DNA of 64,000 nt from Paracoccus lutimaris (GTDB lineage: Bacteria; Pseudomonadota; Alphaproteobacteria; Rhodobacterales; Rhodobacteraceae): positions 186,001-250,000 of the forward strand of contig NZ_QPJL01000002.1 in NCBI RefSeq assembly GCF_003337565.1. The letters run 5' to 3'. The translations under genes and the position numbers were made by a program. The notes beneath the pieces are model-generated. The model ran no database searches, was not told the DNA's origin, and was given only the letters and a program-made list of their open reading frames with translations. Below, piece by piece: positions 19,058 through 29,665 of this stretch; positions within the stretch are counted from its first letter, which is position 1, and each line of letters starts with the position of its first letter.

Positions 19058-19524
19058 CACCGATCCCTTTCCTTGACCGCATCGACAGGCTGCTGGGCCA
19101 CCTGCCATGGTCTGTCGCCGCGCTGGCGCTGCGGGTGTTTCCGGCCTCGGTGTTCTGGGCCTCGGGGCGCACCAAGGTCGAGGGGTTTTCCATCGCCGAC
19201 AGCACATGGTTCCTGTTTGAACATGAATATGCGCTGCCGCTGATCCCCTCGGACTGGGCGGCGGTGGCGGCGACGCTGGCCGAGCATATCCTGCCCGCGC
19301 TGCTGGTGCTTGGCCTCGGCACGCGCCTTGCCGCGCTGGGGCTGCTGATGATGACGCTGGTGATCCAGATCTTTGTCTACCCTTCGGCATGGCAGACGCA
19401 TGGGCTCTGGGCCGCGTGCTTTCTGGCGCTGATCGCCAAGGGACCGGGGCGCTGGTCGCTGGATCATCTGCTGGGCCGCAGCGCCTTGGCCCCCGCGCCG
19501 GGCAGGCCTGCGGGCAGCATCTGA
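19054..19524 (+). CDS. DoxX-family membrane protein (BufD-like)
   Basis: This is a 156-aa inner-membrane protein with four hydrophobic helices. [17 protein letters not shown] and [38 protein letters not shown] match the DoxX/DUF417-like pattern. DoxX genes commonly close bufferin operons; the function there is unproven but probably redox or membrane-associated electron supply. It overlaps bufC by 4 bp. No convincing terminator is seen in the 216-bp gap to napE. Confidence 0.85.
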   Translation: MTPIPFLDRIDRLLGHLPWSVAALALRVFPASVFWASGRTKVEGFSIADSTWFLFEHEYALPLIPSDWAAVAATLAEHILPALLVLGLGTRLAALGLLMMTLVIQIFVYPSAWQTHGLWAACFLALIAKGPGRWSLDHLLGRSALAPAPGRPAGSI

Positions 19525-19573
19525 CACCGGCGCGCGCGGGCGGCGAAAAAACAGGCCCATGGGCCGACGCGAC

Positions 19574-19602
19574 TTGACCGAGTTTTGATTTATGTCTAGG
19601 TT
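19574..19602 (+). promoter_or_regulatory. Candidate sigma-70 promoter of nap
   Basis: TTGACC and TAGGTT are separated by 17 nt, the only well-spaced pair in the napE upstream region. It would give a leader of about 130 nt. No clear FNR box (TTGAT-N4-ATCAA) was found. Confidence 0.4.
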
Positions 19603-19609
19603 ATCAGAG

Positions 19610-19636
19610 CGGGAACTGCCTTAGTTAGCATTCCCG
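19610..19636. repeat. Inverted repeat in the nap leader
   Basis: CGGGAA-C-TGC and GCA-TTCCCG form a 9-bp stem with one bulged base and an 8-nt loop. It lies just after the predicted promoter and could be an operator or an RNA hairpin. Confidence 0.4.
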
Positions 19637-19740
19637 GTTTTTGACCGGACTTACTTCGTCGATATCACAGCCCGCTCGCAGATTGCGCGATTCCTCAGGA
19701 AACACACGCAGGACGCTAGCCACAGCCATTGTTTCGAGAA

Positions 19741-19932
19741 ATGTCTGAGCAGCGAAAGAACGAACTGACAGCCGACACGCCCCCGCCTTCGCGTGGCAGG
19801 GAGCTGCTGACCTTTGCGGTCCTTGCCTTCGGCATCTGGCCCTTCCTCGCGATCTGCTTTGTCGGCGGCTATGGCTTCCTGGTCTGGTTCTATCAGATCC
19901 TGGCCGGTCCTCCCGGACCGCTGGGGCATTGA
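19741..19932 (+). CDS. napE: Periplasmic nitrate reductase small membrane protein NapE
   Basis: NapE is a small single-helix membrane protein of unknown exact role in nap operons. The 63-aa product has a charged N-terminus (MSEQRKNELT) and one long hydrophobic helix (LLTFAVLAFGIWPFLAICFVGGYGFLVWFYQIL), as in other NapE proteins. The ATG at 19741 is preferred to the in-frame TTG at 19729. It is the first gene of napEFDABC, ending 1 bp before napF. Confidence 0.9.
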   Translation: MSEQRKNELTADTPPPSRGRELLTFAVLAFGIWPFLAICFVGGYGFLVWFYQILAGPPGPLGH

Positions 19933-19933
19933 G

Positions 19934-20443
19934 ATGGGCCAGAACACAACCGCCGCGCGCCCCCGCGAGGGGTTCAGTCGGCGTGGCTTTCTGACCGGCC
20001 GGCCCGCGCCGGCCTTTCGGCCCTTGCCCCCCGGCATCAGCATGGAGACGCTGTCGGCCTGCACCGGCTGCGGCGATTGCGTCAGCGCCTGCCCCCAGCA
20101 GATCCTGCTGGTGGCCGATGGCCACGTCGCCGTCGATTTCAGTCTGGACGAATGCACGTTCTGCGGCGCCTGCGCCACCGCATGCCCCGAGCCGGTCTTT
20201 TCCGACAGCCCCGCCATGCAGCATGTCGCGGCGATCTCGGATGCCTGTCTGGCCCGGCGCGGCGTCACCTGCATGACCTGCCGCGATGCCTGCCCCGAAA
20301 GCGCGATCCGATTTGCCCCCCGGGCCGGCGGGCCGTTCCTGCCGGTTCTGGACGCGGGCCTTTGCACCGGCTGCGGCGCCTGCATCGCACCCTGCCCCAG
20401 CAACGCCATCGCCGCCCGCCCGCGCGAGGTCGCCCATGCCTGA
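19934..20443 (+). CDS. napF: Ferredoxin-type protein NapF
   Basis: NapF is a cytoplasmic iron-sulfur protein linked to maturation of NapA. The 169-aa protein has cysteine clusters in CTGCGDCVSACP, CTFCGACATACP, CMTCRDACP and CTGCGACIAPCP, consistent with four [4Fe-4S] sites. The N-terminal SRRGFLTGRP resembles the conserved NapF opening. The start at 19934 follows the napE stop directly, and the longer open frame from 19814 runs through napE and is rejected. The end overlaps napD by 8 bp. Confidence 0.92.
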   Translation: MGQNTTAARPREGFSRRGFLTGRPAPAFRPLPPGISMETLSACTGCGDCVSACPQQILLVADGHVAVDFSLDECTFCGACATACPEPVFSDSPAMQHVAAISDACLARRGVTCMTCRDACPESAIRFAPRAGGPFLPVLDAGLCTGCGACIAPCPSNAIAARPREVAHA

Positions 20444-20696
20444 GCCGGGACGCTATCACATCTCCAGCGCCGTCGTCTCGATCGTCCCCGGACGCGAGAC
20501 CGAGGTGCTTTCCGTGCTGCCCAGCCTGCCCGGGGTCGAACTGCACATGACCGAAGGGTCGCGCGCCGTCGTCACCATCGAGGGCCGCAGCCTGCGTGAA
20601 ATGGGCGACCGCCTGACCGACATCGCAAAGATGGACGGCGTGGTCGCCGCCAACATGGTTTTCGAGCATTCCGAAGAAGAGGAACCCCTGGCATGA
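20436..20696 (+). CDS. napD: NapA signal-peptide-binding chaperone NapD
   Basis: NapD binds the twin-arginine signal peptide of NapA and holds it until the cofactor is inserted. The 86-aa protein has the ferredoxin-like fold pattern [34 protein letters not shown] and a conserved end. The start at 20436 overlaps napF, and the end overlaps napA by ATGA, so expression is coupled to its client. Confidence 0.92.
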   Translation: MPEPGRYHISSAVVSIVPGRETEVLSVLPSLPGVELHMTEGSRAVVTIEGRSLREMGDRLTDIAKMDGVVAANMVFEHSEEEEPLA

Positions 20697-23200
20697 CACC
20701 AAATCTGACACGGCGCGATCTTCTCAAGACGCAGGCTGTGGCCGTCGCCGCCAGTGCCGCCGGCTTCAGCCTGCCTGCCGCCGCCCAACCCGTCAGCGGC
20801 GGGGTCGAGGCGCTTGAGATAAAATGGTCCAAGGCCCCCTGCCGCTTTTGCGGCACCGGCTGTGGCGTCATGGTCGGCGTCAAGGAAGGCAAGGTCGTCG
20901 CCACCCATGGCGACATGAAGGCCGAGGTCAACCGCGGCCTGAACTGCGTCAAAGGCTATTTCCTGTCCAAGATCATGTACGGAAACGACCGCCTGACCAC
21001 GCCCCTGATGCGCAAGACGAATGGCGTCTTCGACAAGGAAGGCCAGTTCGAGCCGGTGACCTGGGACGAGGCCTTCGACACCATGGCCGCAAGGGTCAAG
21101 GAGGTGCTCAAGGCCAAGGGCCCGGAAGGCATTGGCATGTTCGGATCCGGCCAGTGGACGGTGATGGAGGGCTATTCGGCATCGAAGCTGATGCGCGGCG
21201 GCTTCCGCTCGAACAACCTTGACCCCAATGCGCGCCACTGCATGGCCTCAGCCGCCGTGGCCTTCATGCGCACCTTTGGCATCGACGAGCCGATGGGCTG
21301 CTATGACGATTTCGAGCATGCAGACGCCTTTGTCCTGTGGGGCTCGAACATGGCGGAAATGCACCCGATCCTGTGGACGCGGCTGGCCGACCGCCGGCTG
21401 GGCACGCCCGGCGTCAAATGCGCGGTGCTGTCGACCTTCACCCATCGCAGCATGGACCTGGCGGACATTCCGATCGTCTTCAAGCCCGGCACGGATCTGG
21501 CGATCCTGAACTATATCGCCAATCACATCATCCAGACCGGCCGCGTGAACGAGGATTTCGTCGCCAAGCACACGGTCTTCAAGAAGGGCCAGACCGATAT
21601 CGGCTATGGTCTGCGCCCCGAGCATCCGCTGGAACAGGCCGCCACCGGCGCCGCCGAGGCCGGCAAGATGCACCCCTCGGATTTCGAGGCCTACAAGGCC
21701 TTCGTCGCCGATTATACGCTGGACTATGTCAGCGAGCTGTCGGGCGTCGAGCCGGGCTTCCTTGAGGAGCTGGCCGAGCTTTACGCCGACCCGACCAAGA
21801 AGGTCATGTCCTTGTGGACCATGGGCTTCAACCAGCACGTCCGTGGCGTCTGGGCCAACCAGCTTGTCTATAACATCCACCTGCTGACCGGCAAAATCTC
21901 GGAACCCGGCAACTCGCCCTTCTCGCTGACCGGCCAGCCCTCGGCCTGCGGCACCGCGCGCGAGGTGGGCACCTTTGCCCATCGCCTGCCCGCCGACATG
22001 GTGGTGACGAACCCCGAGCATGTCGCCCATACCGAGGAATTGTGGAAGCTGCCGCACGGGCTTTTGAACCCCAAGCCCGGCTATCACGCCGTGCTGCAGG
22101 ACCGGATGCTGAAGGACGGCAAGCTGAATTTCTACTGGATTCAGGTCACCAACAACCTGCAGGCGGCACCGAACTCGGAAAACGAGACCTATCAGGGCTA
22201 TCGCAACCCCGACAACATGATCGTGGTCTCGGACGCCTATCCGACGGTCACGGCGCTGGCGGCGGATATCATCCTGCCCGCCGCGATGTGGGTGGAAAAA
22301 GAGGGCGTCTACGGCAATGCCGAACGCCGGACGCATGCCTGGCACCAGTTGGTCAATGCGCCGGGCGAGGCGCGCTCGGACACATGGCAACTGGTCGAAT
22401 TCTCGAAACGCTTCACGACCGAGGAATGCTGGCCGGCCGAACTGCTGGAGGCCAATCCCGAATACAAGGGCAAGACGCTCTATGACGTGCTGTTCGCCAA
22501 TGGTCAGGTGGACAAGTTCCCGCTGTCGGAAATCCACAAGGATTACGCCAACCAGGAAGCCAATGATTTCGGCTTCTATATCCAGAAGGGCCTGTTCGAG
22601 GAATATGCCGCCTTTGGCCGTGGCCATGGCCATGACCTTGCCCCCTATGACACCTATCAAAGCGACGAGGTGCGCGGGCTGCGCTGGCCGGTCGTCGACG
22701 GCAAGGAAACGCTCTGGCGCTTCCGCGAGGGCTATGACCCCTATGTCGAGGCCGGGTCCGGGGTGCAGTTCTATGGCAACAAGGACAAGCGCGCCGTCAT
22801 TCTGGCCGTCCCCTATGAGCCGCCGGCCGAAAGCCCGGATGACGAATACGATTTCTGGCTGGTGACCGGCCGGGTGCTGGAACATTGGCATTCGGGTTCG
22901 ATGACCATGCGCGTGCCGGAACTTTACAAGTCCTTCCCCGGCGCGGTCCTGTTCATGAACGCAGGTGACGCCCGCGAACGCGGCTTCAACCAGGGCTCCG
23001 AGGTGCGGGTGATCTCGCGCCGGGGCGAGGTGCGGATGCGGGTCGAAACCCGTGGCCGCAACCGCATGCCGACGGGCGTGGTCTTTGTGCCATGGTTCGA
23101 TGCCTCGAAGCTGATCAACAAGGTCACGCTGGACGCGACCGACCCGATCTCCAAACAGACGGATTTCAAGAAATGCGCAGTCAAGATCGTTCTCGCATGA
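20693..23200 (+). CDS. napA: Periplasmic nitrate reductase catalytic subunit NapA
   Basis: NapA reduces nitrate to nitrite in the periplasm using a bis-MGD molybdenum cofactor and one [4Fe-4S] cluster. The twin-arginine signal is [26 protein letters not shown]. The cluster ligands are C-x2-C-x3-C in CRFCGTGC followed by C in [10 protein letters not shown]. The molybdenum ligand Cys lies in NARHCMASA, as in other NapA proteins. The length of 835 aa is normal and no disruption is seen. It overlaps napB by 4 bp. Confidence 0.97.
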   Translation: MTPNLTRRDLLKTQAVAVAASAAGFSLPAAAQPVSGGVEALEIKWSKAPCRFCGTGCGVMVGVKEGKVVATHGDMKAEVNRGLNCVKGYFLSKIMYGNDRLTTPLMRKTNGVFDKEGQFEPVTWDEAFDTMAARVKEVLKAKGPEGIGMFGSGQWTVMEGYSASKLMRGGFRSNNLDPNARHCMASAAVAFMRTFGIDEPMGCYDDFEHADAFVLWGSNMAEMHPILWTRLADRRLGTPGVKCAVLSTFTHRSMDLADIPIVFKPGTDLAILNYIANHIIQTGRVNEDFVAKHTVFKKGQTDIGYGLRPEHPLEQAATGAAEAGKMHPSDFEAYKAFVADYTLDYVSELSGVEPGFLEELAELYADPTKKVMSLWTMGFNQHVRGVWANQLVYNIHLLTGKISEPGNSPFSLTGQPSACGTAREVGTFAHRLPADMVVTNPEHVAHTEELWKLPHGLLNPKPGYHAVLQDRMLKDGKLNFYWIQVTNNLQAAPNSENETYQGYRNPDNMIVVSDAYPTVTALAADIILPAAMWVEKEGVYGNAERRTHAWHQLVNAPGEARSDTWQLVEFSKRFTTEECWPAELLEANPEYKGKTLYDVLFANGQVDKFPLSEIHKDYANQEANDFGFYIQKGLFEEYAAFGRGHGHDLAPYDTYQSDEVRGLRWPVVDGKETLWRFREGYDPYVEAGSGVQFYGNKDKRAVILAVPYEPPAESPDDEYDFWLVTGRVLEHWHSGSMTMRVPELYKSFPGAVLFMNAGDARERGFNQGSEVRVISRRGEVRMRVETRGRNRMPTGVVFVPWFDASKLINKVTLDATDPISKQTDFKKCAVKIVLA

Positions 23201-23682
23201 GCCCGCTTCGTCTGATCGCAGGCGCCCTGGCGGCGGTTTTCTTCACCGGCGCCGCGCTGGCGCAGGACCCCGGGGCCGAGGAAACCCTGCGCAGCTCGGT
23301 CGAGCTGAACGGTCCGCAGCCCGCGATCGAGGTCGTCCCCGCCGACCCGATCCCGCGCTGGGTCACCGACGACAAGCGGCTGATGCGGCAATATCCCGAA
23401 CAGCCGCCGCTGATCCCGCATTCGATCGAAGGCTATCAGCTGACGGTCAATGCCAACCGCTGCATGTCCTGCCACCGGCGCGAGGCGACCGAGGGTTCGG
23501 GCGCGCCGATGATCTCGGTCACGCATTACATGAACCGCGACACGCAGATGCTGGCCGATGTTTCGCCGCGCCGGTATTTCTGCACCGCCTGCCACGTCCC
23601 GCAAGCCGACGCCAAACCGCTGGTCGAGAATATCTTCACCGACATGAGCAAGATGGGCGTCAAGCCGATGGGGACCGAGTAA
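23197..23682 (+). CDS. napB: Diheme cytochrome c subunit NapB
   Basis: NapB is the periplasmic diheme cytochrome that passes electrons to NapA. The start at 23197 overlaps the napA stop by ATGA and opens a signal peptide ([23 protein letters not shown]); the ATG at 23173 would add eight polar residues before it. Two heme motifs are visible, CMSCH and CTACH. The spaced histidines in [10 protein letters not shown] and ISVTHYM fit axial ligands. The length is 161 aa. Confidence 0.95.
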   Translation: MSPLRLIAGALAAVFFTGAALAQDPGAEETLRSSVELNGPQPAIEVVPADPIPRWVTDDKRLMRQYPEQPPLIPHSIEGYQLTVNANRCMSCHRREATEGSGAPMISVTHYMNRDTQMLADVSPRRYFCTACHVPQADAKPLVENIFTDMSKMGVKPMGTE

Positions 23683-24372
23683 ATGAGCTGGCTAGGTCGG
23701 CAGATCCGCCGGGTCTGGAACATCGTCTCGACGCCGGCGGGAACGCTCAGCATCGGTTTCCTGACGCTGGGCGGGTTCATCGGCGGGGTGATCTTCTGGG
23801 GTGCGTTCAACACCGCGCTGGAGGTCACCAACACCGAGAAATTCTGCACCTCGTGCCACGAGATGCGCGACAACGTCTATGAAGAGCTGTCGCATACGAT
23901 CCATTTCTCGAACCGCTCGGGCGTGCGGGCCTCCTGCCCGGATTGCCATGTGCCGCATGAATGGACCCACAAGATCGCGCGCAAGATGCAGGCCAGCAAA
24001 GAGGTCTGGGGCAAGATCTTCGGCACCATCGACACGCGGCAGAAGTTCCTCGAACATCGGCTAGAACTGGCGCAGCACGAATGGGCGCGGCTGAAATCCA
24101 ACGACAGTCTGGAATGCCGCAACTGCCACACGGCCGGGGCGATGGATTTCTCGCGTCAGGCACCGCGCGCGGCTGAAATGCATTCGAAATACCTGCTGAC
24201 GGGTCAGGCCACCTGCATCGATTGCCACAAGGGCATCGCGCATGAGCTGCCCGACATGACCGGCGTCGATCCCGGCTGGACCATGCCGGTCGAGGACCAG
24301 CCCCCGGTTGAGCCGCAGCAGGGCGCGTCAGCGGACGATCAGGCGGCGCTGCGCCGCTATCTGGACGGCTAG
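23683..24372 (+). CDS. napC: Tetraheme cytochrome c quinol dehydrogenase NapC
   Basis: NapC takes electrons from membrane quinol and gives them to NapB. It is a 229-aa NapC/NirT-family protein with one N-terminal membrane anchor ([26 protein letters not shown]) and four heme motifs CTSCH, CPDCH, CRNCH and CIDCH. The start codon follows the napB stop directly. It is the last gene of the operon, followed by a strong hairpin. Confidence 0.96.
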   Translation: MSWLGRQIRRVWNIVSTPAGTLSIGFLTLGGFIGGVIFWGAFNTALEVTNTEKFCTSCHEMRDNVYEELSHTIHFSNRSGVRASCPDCHVPHEWTHKIARKMQASKEVWGKIFGTIDTRQKFLEHRLELAQHEWARLKSNDSLECRNCHTAGAMDFSRQAPRAAEMHSKYLLTGQATCIDCHKGIAHELPDMTGVDPGWTMPVEDQPPVEPQQGASADDQAALRRYLDG

Positions 24373-24399
24373 TAGGGCCCCACGGGTCCGAACCCCTTG

Positions 24400-24427
24400 C
24401 GGCCGGGCGTCTCATCGCGCCCGGCCG
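24400..24427 (+). terminator. Terminator after napC
   Basis: A perfect 10-bp stem, CGGCCGGGCG with CGCCCGGCCG, has an 8-nt loop and is followed by TCCTGTTTT. It sits 28 bp after the napC stop and 30 bp before the convergent hydrolase gene. Confidence 0.75.
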
Positions 24428-24456
24428 TCCTGTTTTCGCGGTCTGCTCTCAAGGCG

Positions 24457-25101
24457 TCAGATCTTGCCCTCTTTCATCAGGGCAAAGCGCTTGGGGAAAT
24501 ACCATTGCAGCACCTTGCGGAACTTGTCCGAACTGTCGCGCGCCCAGTTCCGCATCAGCTCGCTGCCGAACTGGATCGCGGTGATCGGCGTCGCGCCGGC
24601 GGCCTGCATCCGTTCCAGCGCCCGGTCATGCGCCACGGGCGAGATACCGCCCACCGCGTCGGCGACCGGATAGACCTGATAGCCCTCGGCCTGCATGTCC
24701 AGTGTCGGGAATGTCAGGCAAACCTCGGTCCAAAGACCCGCCATGACGATCTTCTTGCGGCCGGTGGCCTCGATCGCCTGACGGAACTCGGCATCCTCCC
24801 AGGCATTGACGCCGCTGCGGTCGATCTCGGTCACGCCGGGCAGCTCGGCCATGATCTCGGCCGCGGTGCCGGTATTCACGCCCATGTCCACGCCCACGGT
24901 CGAGACGATCACCGGCAGGTCATAGGCCCGCGCCAGCTTGCACAGCGCGATCACGTTCAGGTCGATCTCGTCCCGGGTCGATGAGGTGATGGTGCGGTAT
25001 TGTTCAGGCTGATAGTCGATCAGCACCAGCGCGCAGTTCTGCGGCGTCAGCAGGTGATCGACAGCGGGATCGCGGATCGGTTCGGGCTGGGTTTTCGGCA
25101 T
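24457..25101 (-). CDS. Isochorismatase-family hydrolase
   Basis: This is a 214-aa cysteine hydrolase of the isochorismatase/nicotinamidase superfamily. The catalytic Asp lies in CALVLIDYQPEQ, Lys-region residues in AIEATGRKKIVMAGL, and the nucleophilic Cys in WTEVCLTFPTLDM. The start at 25101 (MPKTQPEPIRDP) has an AAAGGAAA site, and the longer frame to 25260 is rejected. It resembles the YcaC-like octameric hydrolase group of unknown substrate. It diverges from a pirin gene over 210 bp; such hydrolase-pirin pairs are common and may respond to the same regulator. Confidence 0.88.
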   Translation of the reverse strand: MPKTQPEPIRDPAVDHLLTPQNCALVLIDYQPEQYRTITSSTRDEIDLNVIALCKLARAYDLPVIVSTVGVDMGVNTGTAAEIMAELPGVTEIDRSGVNAWEDAEFRQAIEATGRKKIVMAGLWTEVCLTFPTLDMQAEGYQVYPVADAVGGISPVAHDRALERMQAAGATPITAIQFGSELMRNWARDSSDKFRKVLQWYFPKRFALMKEGKI

Positions 25102-25311
25102 GGTGTTTTCCTTTCCAGATCGTTCAGAGCTATGGTCAGGGCGGGATCGAAGACAGAATCGCCATCGCCCCCGCATATTCGGCAGAAGCGATGACAGCAG
25201 AACATGGCGTTCGCTGCAACCGAACATCCGCAGCCTTGCGCCGGCCCCCGCGCACCCCACCTTTCTGGCAACGGCGGCAGAGATGGCCGCCCCTTTTGAC
25301 CGGAGGTTCCC

Positions 25312-26172
25312 ATGCGCAAGATTTTGTCCACCTCAAGCGCCCCGCGCGGGCATTGGGTCGGCGACGGCTTTCCCGTCCGCTCGCTGTTTTCGCATATGTC
25401 GGGCACGAATGAGACGACGCCCTTCCTGATGCTGGATTACGGCGGCCCCCATGAATTCGGCCCCGCCGCCCGCCCGCGCGGCGTCGATGTCCACCCCCAC
25501 AAGGGTTTTGAGACCGTCACCATCGTCTATCAGGGCGAGGTCGAGCACGGCGACAGCACCGGCCGCGGCGGCGTCATCCGCGAGGGCGACGTGCAATGGA
25601 TGACCGCCGGCAGCGGCATCCTGCACAAGGAATTCCACAGCCACGACTTTACCGCCAAGGGCGGCACCTTCGAGATGGTCCAGCTGTGGGTGAACCTGCC
25701 CGCCAAGGACAAGTCGGCCGAGCCGGGCTATCAGGGCATCAGCGACGCGCAGATCCCAGTGGTCGATCTGCCCGAGGGCGCCGGCCGCCTGCGGGTGATC
25801 GCGGGGGAATTCGAGGGCGCCAAGGGCCCGGCCCGGACCTTCACGCCGCTGGACGTCCTGGACCTGCGCCTGAACGCCGGCAAGACCGTGACCCTGCACC
25901 CGACAGACGGGCATAACGTCATTGTCGTGATCCTCAGCGGCGAGGTCGCGGTGAATGCCGAGGCCCGGCTGAGCGGCCCCGCCTCGGCGCGGCTTGCCCG
26001 CGAGGGCGGCGCGGTGGTGCTTGAGGCGATCGGTGATGCCAAGGTGCTGCTGCTGTCGGGTGAACCCATCGACGAGCCGGTCGCGGCTTACGGCCCCTTC
26101 GTGATGAACACCGAGGCCGAGATCCGGCAGGCCATCACCGATTTCCAGTCGGGCATGTTCGGCCGGCTGTAA
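25312..26172 (+). CDS. Pirin-family bicupin protein
   Basis: The 286-aa protein has an N-terminal cupin with the iron-binding pirin motif HPHKGFETVTIVYQGEVEHGDS and LHKEFHSHD, and a second cupin half with weaker ligands. Bacterial pirins act as quercetinase-like dioxygenases or regulatory proteins, and the role here cannot be decided. A GGAGG lies about 7 bp before the ATG. A 13-bp perfect hairpin follows its stop. Confidence 0.92.
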   Translation: MRKILSTSSAPRGHWVGDGFPVRSLFSHMSGTNETTPFLMLDYGGPHEFGPAARPRGVDVHPHKGFETVTIVYQGEVEHGDSTGRGGVIREGDVQWMTAGSGILHKEFHSHDFTAKGGTFEMVQLWVNLPAKDKSAEPGYQGISDAQIPVVDLPEGAGRLRVIAGEFEGAKGPARTFTPLDVLDLRLNAGKTVTLHPTDGHNVIVVILSGEVAVNAEARLSGPASARLAREGGAVVLEAIGDAKVLLLSGEPIDEPVAAYGPFVMNTEAEIRQAITDFQSGMFGRL

Positions 26173-26202
26173 GGTCCGAGCAATGACGGACCGGGGATAA
26201 GG

Positions 26203-26233
26203 AACGGGCGGCGGGTCATTCCCGCCGCCCGTT
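26203..26233 (+). terminator. Hairpin after the pirin gene
   Basis: A perfect 13-bp stem, AACGGGCGGCGGG with CCCGCCGCCCGTT, has a 5-nt loop and lies 30 bp after the pirin stop. It lacks a T-run, so termination efficiency is uncertain. Confidence 0.55.
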
Positions 26234-26407
26234 GCGCATCCCCAGGGTGCCGCAAGGCGGGGCCGGATGACCGGCCCATCGTTGCGGTGAATCTGCCGGA
26301 TTGCGTGGCCGAGGAAATCTTGGACATGCAGCCCGCGTTGTTCTGCCTTGTCCGACGAATTCTGCACCGGGTCGGTGGCGGGCAGGGCAGCGGTTGCGCG
26401 GTCCCGA

Positions 26408-26437
26408 TTTGCCCGCAATGACTTTGCCCGCAATGAC
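26408..26437. repeat. Two tandem 15-bp repeats
   Basis: TTTGCCCGCAATGAC occurs twice, directly adjacent and identical, in the 322-bp gap between the pirin and RND permease genes. The rest of this gap holds only the two hairpins listed separately. Confidence 0.8.
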
Positions 26438-26439
26438 AA

Positions 26440-26468
26440 CGGCCGGCCCCGAAGATGGGGGCCGGCCG
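26440..26468 (-). terminator. Hairpin after the RND permease gene
   Basis: An 11-bp perfect stem (CGGCCGGCCCC with GGGGCCGGCCG) lies about 27 bp beyond the permease stop on the minus strand. There is no T-tract, so it is a terminator candidate only. Confidence 0.5.
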
Positions 26469-26494
26469 GCAAGCTTGATGATCGCAATGGCCGA

Positions 26495-29400
26495 TCAGGC
26501 GGCGGGCGGCGCTTCGGGTCCAGAATCCGCTCCCTCATCCTTCTTGCCGCCGCCACGCAGGCTTTTAATCTTTTCGCGCAGGGTCTGGAAGATCACATAC
26601 AGCCCCGGGATCAGGAAGATCCCGACCGCGGACGAGGCCAGCATCCCGCCAAAGACCGAGGTTCCGACCGCGCGCTGCGTGGCCGCTCCGGCGCCAGCCG
26701 CGGTGACCAGCGGCAACAGCCCGAGGATGAAGGCGAACGAGGTCATCATCACCGCGCGGAAACGCAGATTGGCGCCCTCGATCGCAGCATCGACGATGCT
26801 CTTGCCATGCGCGCGCTGCTCCATGGCGAATTCGACGATCAGGATCGCGTTCTTGGCCGCCAGGGCAATCAGGATGACGATCCCGATCTGGGCATAGACG
26901 TTGTTGTCCAGCCCGGTCAGCTTCAGCGACAGCATGGCCCCGAACAGCCCGGTCCCCACCGACAGCAGCACCGCAATTGGGATCGCCCAGCTTTCATACA
27001 GGGCAACCAGGAACAGATAGGCAAAGATCACCGCCAGAACCAGGATCGGCCCGGTCTGCCCGGCGGCCCTGATTTCCTGGAAGGCGGTTCCGGTCCATTC
27101 CAGCTTGTAGCCCGAGGGCAGGGTCTTGGCGGTCACTTCGTCCATGGCCGTGATCGACTCGCCCGAGGAATGGCCGGCGGCCGGCTCGCCATTGATCATC
27201 ACCGCGCGTTCGTTGTTGTAGCGGGTAACGAAAGCCGGCGCCGTGATCAGCTTGGTTTCGGCCACGGCGGCCAGCGGGATAAGCGCGCCGCTTGCGGCCC
27301 GCACGCGGATCTGCCCGATATCCTCGATATCCATGCGGGCATCGGCATCGGCCTGCACGTTCAGCTGCCAGGTGCGGCCGAACAGGTTCACGTCATTGAC
27401 ATAGGCCCCGCCCAGAAGCGCCCCGGTGGTCGAGAACAGGCTGGACACGTCCACGCCCAGGGTCTGCACCCGCTCGCGGTCAAGGATGAGCTTGAGCTGC
27501 GGCGTATCGGCGCTGAAGGTGGTATAGACCCCCTGAAGCCGCGGGTCCTCATTGGCGTTGAAGACCGCGCCGCGCGTGACCTCGGCGATCTGGGCCGGCT
27601 CTGCCCCCTCCTGGCTCGCGACCAGCGCCTGGAAGCCCGATCCGGTGCCCAGACCCTGAATGGGCGGCAGGTTGAAGGCGAAGGCGACCGTATCGGGCAT
27701 CGCTGCCAGATCGGCATTCACCTTGTCGATGACGGCAAAGGCGGATTGCGATTTTTCGGTCCGTTCCTCGAAGGGCTTCATGGTGACGACGAAAAAGCCG
27801 CGATTGGGCAGCACCACGCCGTCGATCAGCGAAAACCCGGCGACCACGAAAATGTCCTGCAGCGCGTCCTGTTTCTGAAGCAGCTTGAGGACCTCGTCGC
27901 CGACCTTCGCGGTGCGCTCGACCGAGGCATCCGCCGGCAGCTGGAACTCGCCCATGAAGGCGCCCTGGTCGTCGACCGGCAGGAAGCCCGTCGGCACCTG
28001 CTTGCCCACGATGCCCGTCCCGACCACGAAAGCCAGCAGCACGGCACCCGCCAGGATCGCGCGCCGGGTCAGCGGCGTGACCAGCCTGACATAGCCGCTG
28101 CGCATGCCCTCGACGCCGCGGTTGAACAGCTTGAACACGCCCTTCGGCTCGGCCTTGCGCTTGAGGATGATCGAGCAGAGCGCCGGCGACAGGCTCAGCG
28201 CGTTCATCGCCGAAATCACCATCGAGACCGACACCGCGACCGCGAATTGCTGGTAAAGCGCGCCGGTGATCCCCGGCACGAAGGCCGTCGGCACGAAGAC
28301 CGAAAGCAGCACCAGCGTGATGGCGATGATCGGGGCGGTGATTTCCTTCATCGCCGCCTCGGTCGCCTCGGCCGGGGTCATCTCGGGATGGGCCTCAAGC
28401 ATGTGCTCGACCGCCTCGACGACGACGATGGCGTCATCGACCACGATGCCGATGGCCAGCACCAGCGCCAGAAGCGAGATGGTGTTGAGCGAGAATCCCA
28501 TCGCCAGCATGAAGGCGAAGGTCCCGACCAGCGCCACCGGCACCGCCAGAATCGGAATCAGCGTGGCGCGGAAACTGCCCAGGAAGACCAGCACGACAAT
28601 GGCCACGAGGACAAAGGCCTCGATCAGCGTGTGCATCACGCTTTCCATCATCTTTTCGACGAAATAGGTCGAATCATAGGCCACCGCGATGGCGACGCCC
28701 TCGGGCAGGCGCTCCTCGAGATCGGCCAGCACCTCGCGCACCGCCTCGGCGGTGGCGACGGCATTGGCGCCGGGCGACTGGTAGATGCCGATCCCGGCCG
28801 AGGCCTTGCCGTTGAAGGTCGGGTCGGCGTCCTGCGCCCGCGCGCCCAGTTCGACCCGCGCCACGTCCTTGACCAGCACGCGCGAGCCGTCTTCCTGGGT
28901 GCGGATGACGACATTCTCGATCTGCTCGACGGTGTTCAGACGGCCATCCGCGGTCAGGTTGATCTGGAAATTCGTTCCCGGAATCGCCGGATTGGCGCCG
29001 ATGCGGCCGACGGCGGCCTGCACGTTCTGCGCCTTGAGCGCCTGAACCACGTCCATCGCGGTCAGGTTGATGCTGCCCAGCCGCGCCACATCCAGCCAGA
29101 CCCGCATCGAATAATCCCGCGGGCCAAAGGCGAAGGCGTCGCCCACGCCGGGCACGCGGGCCAGCGAATCCAGGAGGTTCAGCTTGGTATAGTTCGACAG
29201 GAACAGCGTATCGCGCGAATTGTCGGGCGAATAGATCGTGACCACCTGCAAGAGGCTGGTCGAGCGTTTCTTGACCGTGACCCCCAGCGCCTGCACCTCG
29301 GCGGGCAGCGCGGCGACCACCTGGTTCACCCGGTTCGACACGTTCACCGTGTTCATGTCCGGGTCCGAGCCGACCTCGAAGCTGACCGCAAGGCTGTAGG

Positions 29401-29662
29401 TGCCGTCCGAGCCCGAGGTGGACTGCATGTAGATCATGCTGTCCACGCCATTGATGGCGGGTTCGATGACCTGGGCGACGGATTGTTCCAGCGCGCCGGC
29501 ATCGGCGCCCGGATACATGGCCGTGACCTGCACCTGCGGCGGCACGATGTCGGGAAACTGCGCCACCGGCAGCGCCTTGTAGCCCATATAGCCGGCAATG
29601 GTGATGATCAGCGAAATGACGATCGCCATTCGCGGGCGATGGATAAAGACCGAGGAGATCAT
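26495..29662 (-). CDS. RND-family multidrug efflux permease (HAE1/AcrB-like)
   Basis: The 1,055-aa inner-membrane proton antiporter has the HAE1 layout: the first helix ([34 protein letters not shown]), two large periplasmic loops and twelve helices. The proton-relay acids appear in [21 protein letters not shown]. It is intact. The stop of the membrane-fusion adaptor gene lies 3 bp upstream, so both form one operon, but the adaptor is broken by an insertion element. Transcription of the permease may now come from the element's transposase strand, which points the same way. No outer-membrane factor gene is present in the window. Confidence 0.95.
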   Translation of the reverse strand: MISSVFIHRPRMAIVISLIITIAGYMGYKALPVAQFPDIVPPQVQVTAMYPGADAGALEQSVAQVIEPAINGVDSMIYMQSTSGSDGTYSLAVSFEVGSDPDMNTVNVSNRVNQVVAALPAEVQALGVTVKKRSTSLLQVVTIYSPDNSRDTLFLSNYTKLNLLDSLARVPGVGDAFAFGPRDYSMRVWLDVARLGSINLTAMDVVQALKAQNVQAAVGRIGANPAIPGTNFQINLTADGRLNTVEQIENVVIRTQEDGSRVLVKDVARVELGARAQDADPTFNGKASAGIGIYQSPGANAVATAEAVREVLADLEERLPEGVAIAVAYDSTYFVEKMMESVMHTLIEAFVLVAIVVLVFLGSFRATLIPILAVPVALVGTFAFMLAMGFSLNTISLLALVLAIGIVVDDAIVVVEAVEHMLEAHPEMTPAEATEAAMKEITAPIIAITLVLLSVFVPTAFVPGITGALYQQFAVAVSVSMVISAMNALSLSPALCSIILKRKAEPKGVFKLFNRGVEGMRSGYVRLVTPLTRRAILAGAVLLAFVVGTGIVGKQVPTGFLPVDDQGAFMGEFQLPADASVERTAKVGDEVLKLLQKQDALQDIFVVAGFSLIDGVVLPNRGFFVVTMKPFEERTEKSQSAFAVIDKVNADLAAMPDTVAFAFNLPPIQGLGTGSGFQALVASQEGAEPAQIAEVTRGAVFNANEDPRLQGVYTTFSADTPQLKLILDRERVQTLGVDVSSLFSTTGALLGGAYVNDVNLFGRTWQLNVQADADARMDIEDIGQIRVRAASGALIPLAAVAETKLITAPAFVTRYNNERAVMINGEPAAGHSSGESITAMDEVTAKTLPSGYKLEWTGTAFQEIRAAGQTGPILVLAVIFAYLFLVALYESWAIPIAVLLSVGTGLFGAMLSLKLTGLDNNVYAQIGIVILIALAAKNAILIVEFAMEQRAHGKSIVDAAIEGANLRFRAVMMTSFAFILGLLPLVTAAGAGAATQRAVGTSVFGGMLASSAVGIFLIPGLYVIFQTLREKIKSLRGGGKKDEGADSGPEAPPAA

Positions 29663-29665
29663 GGC

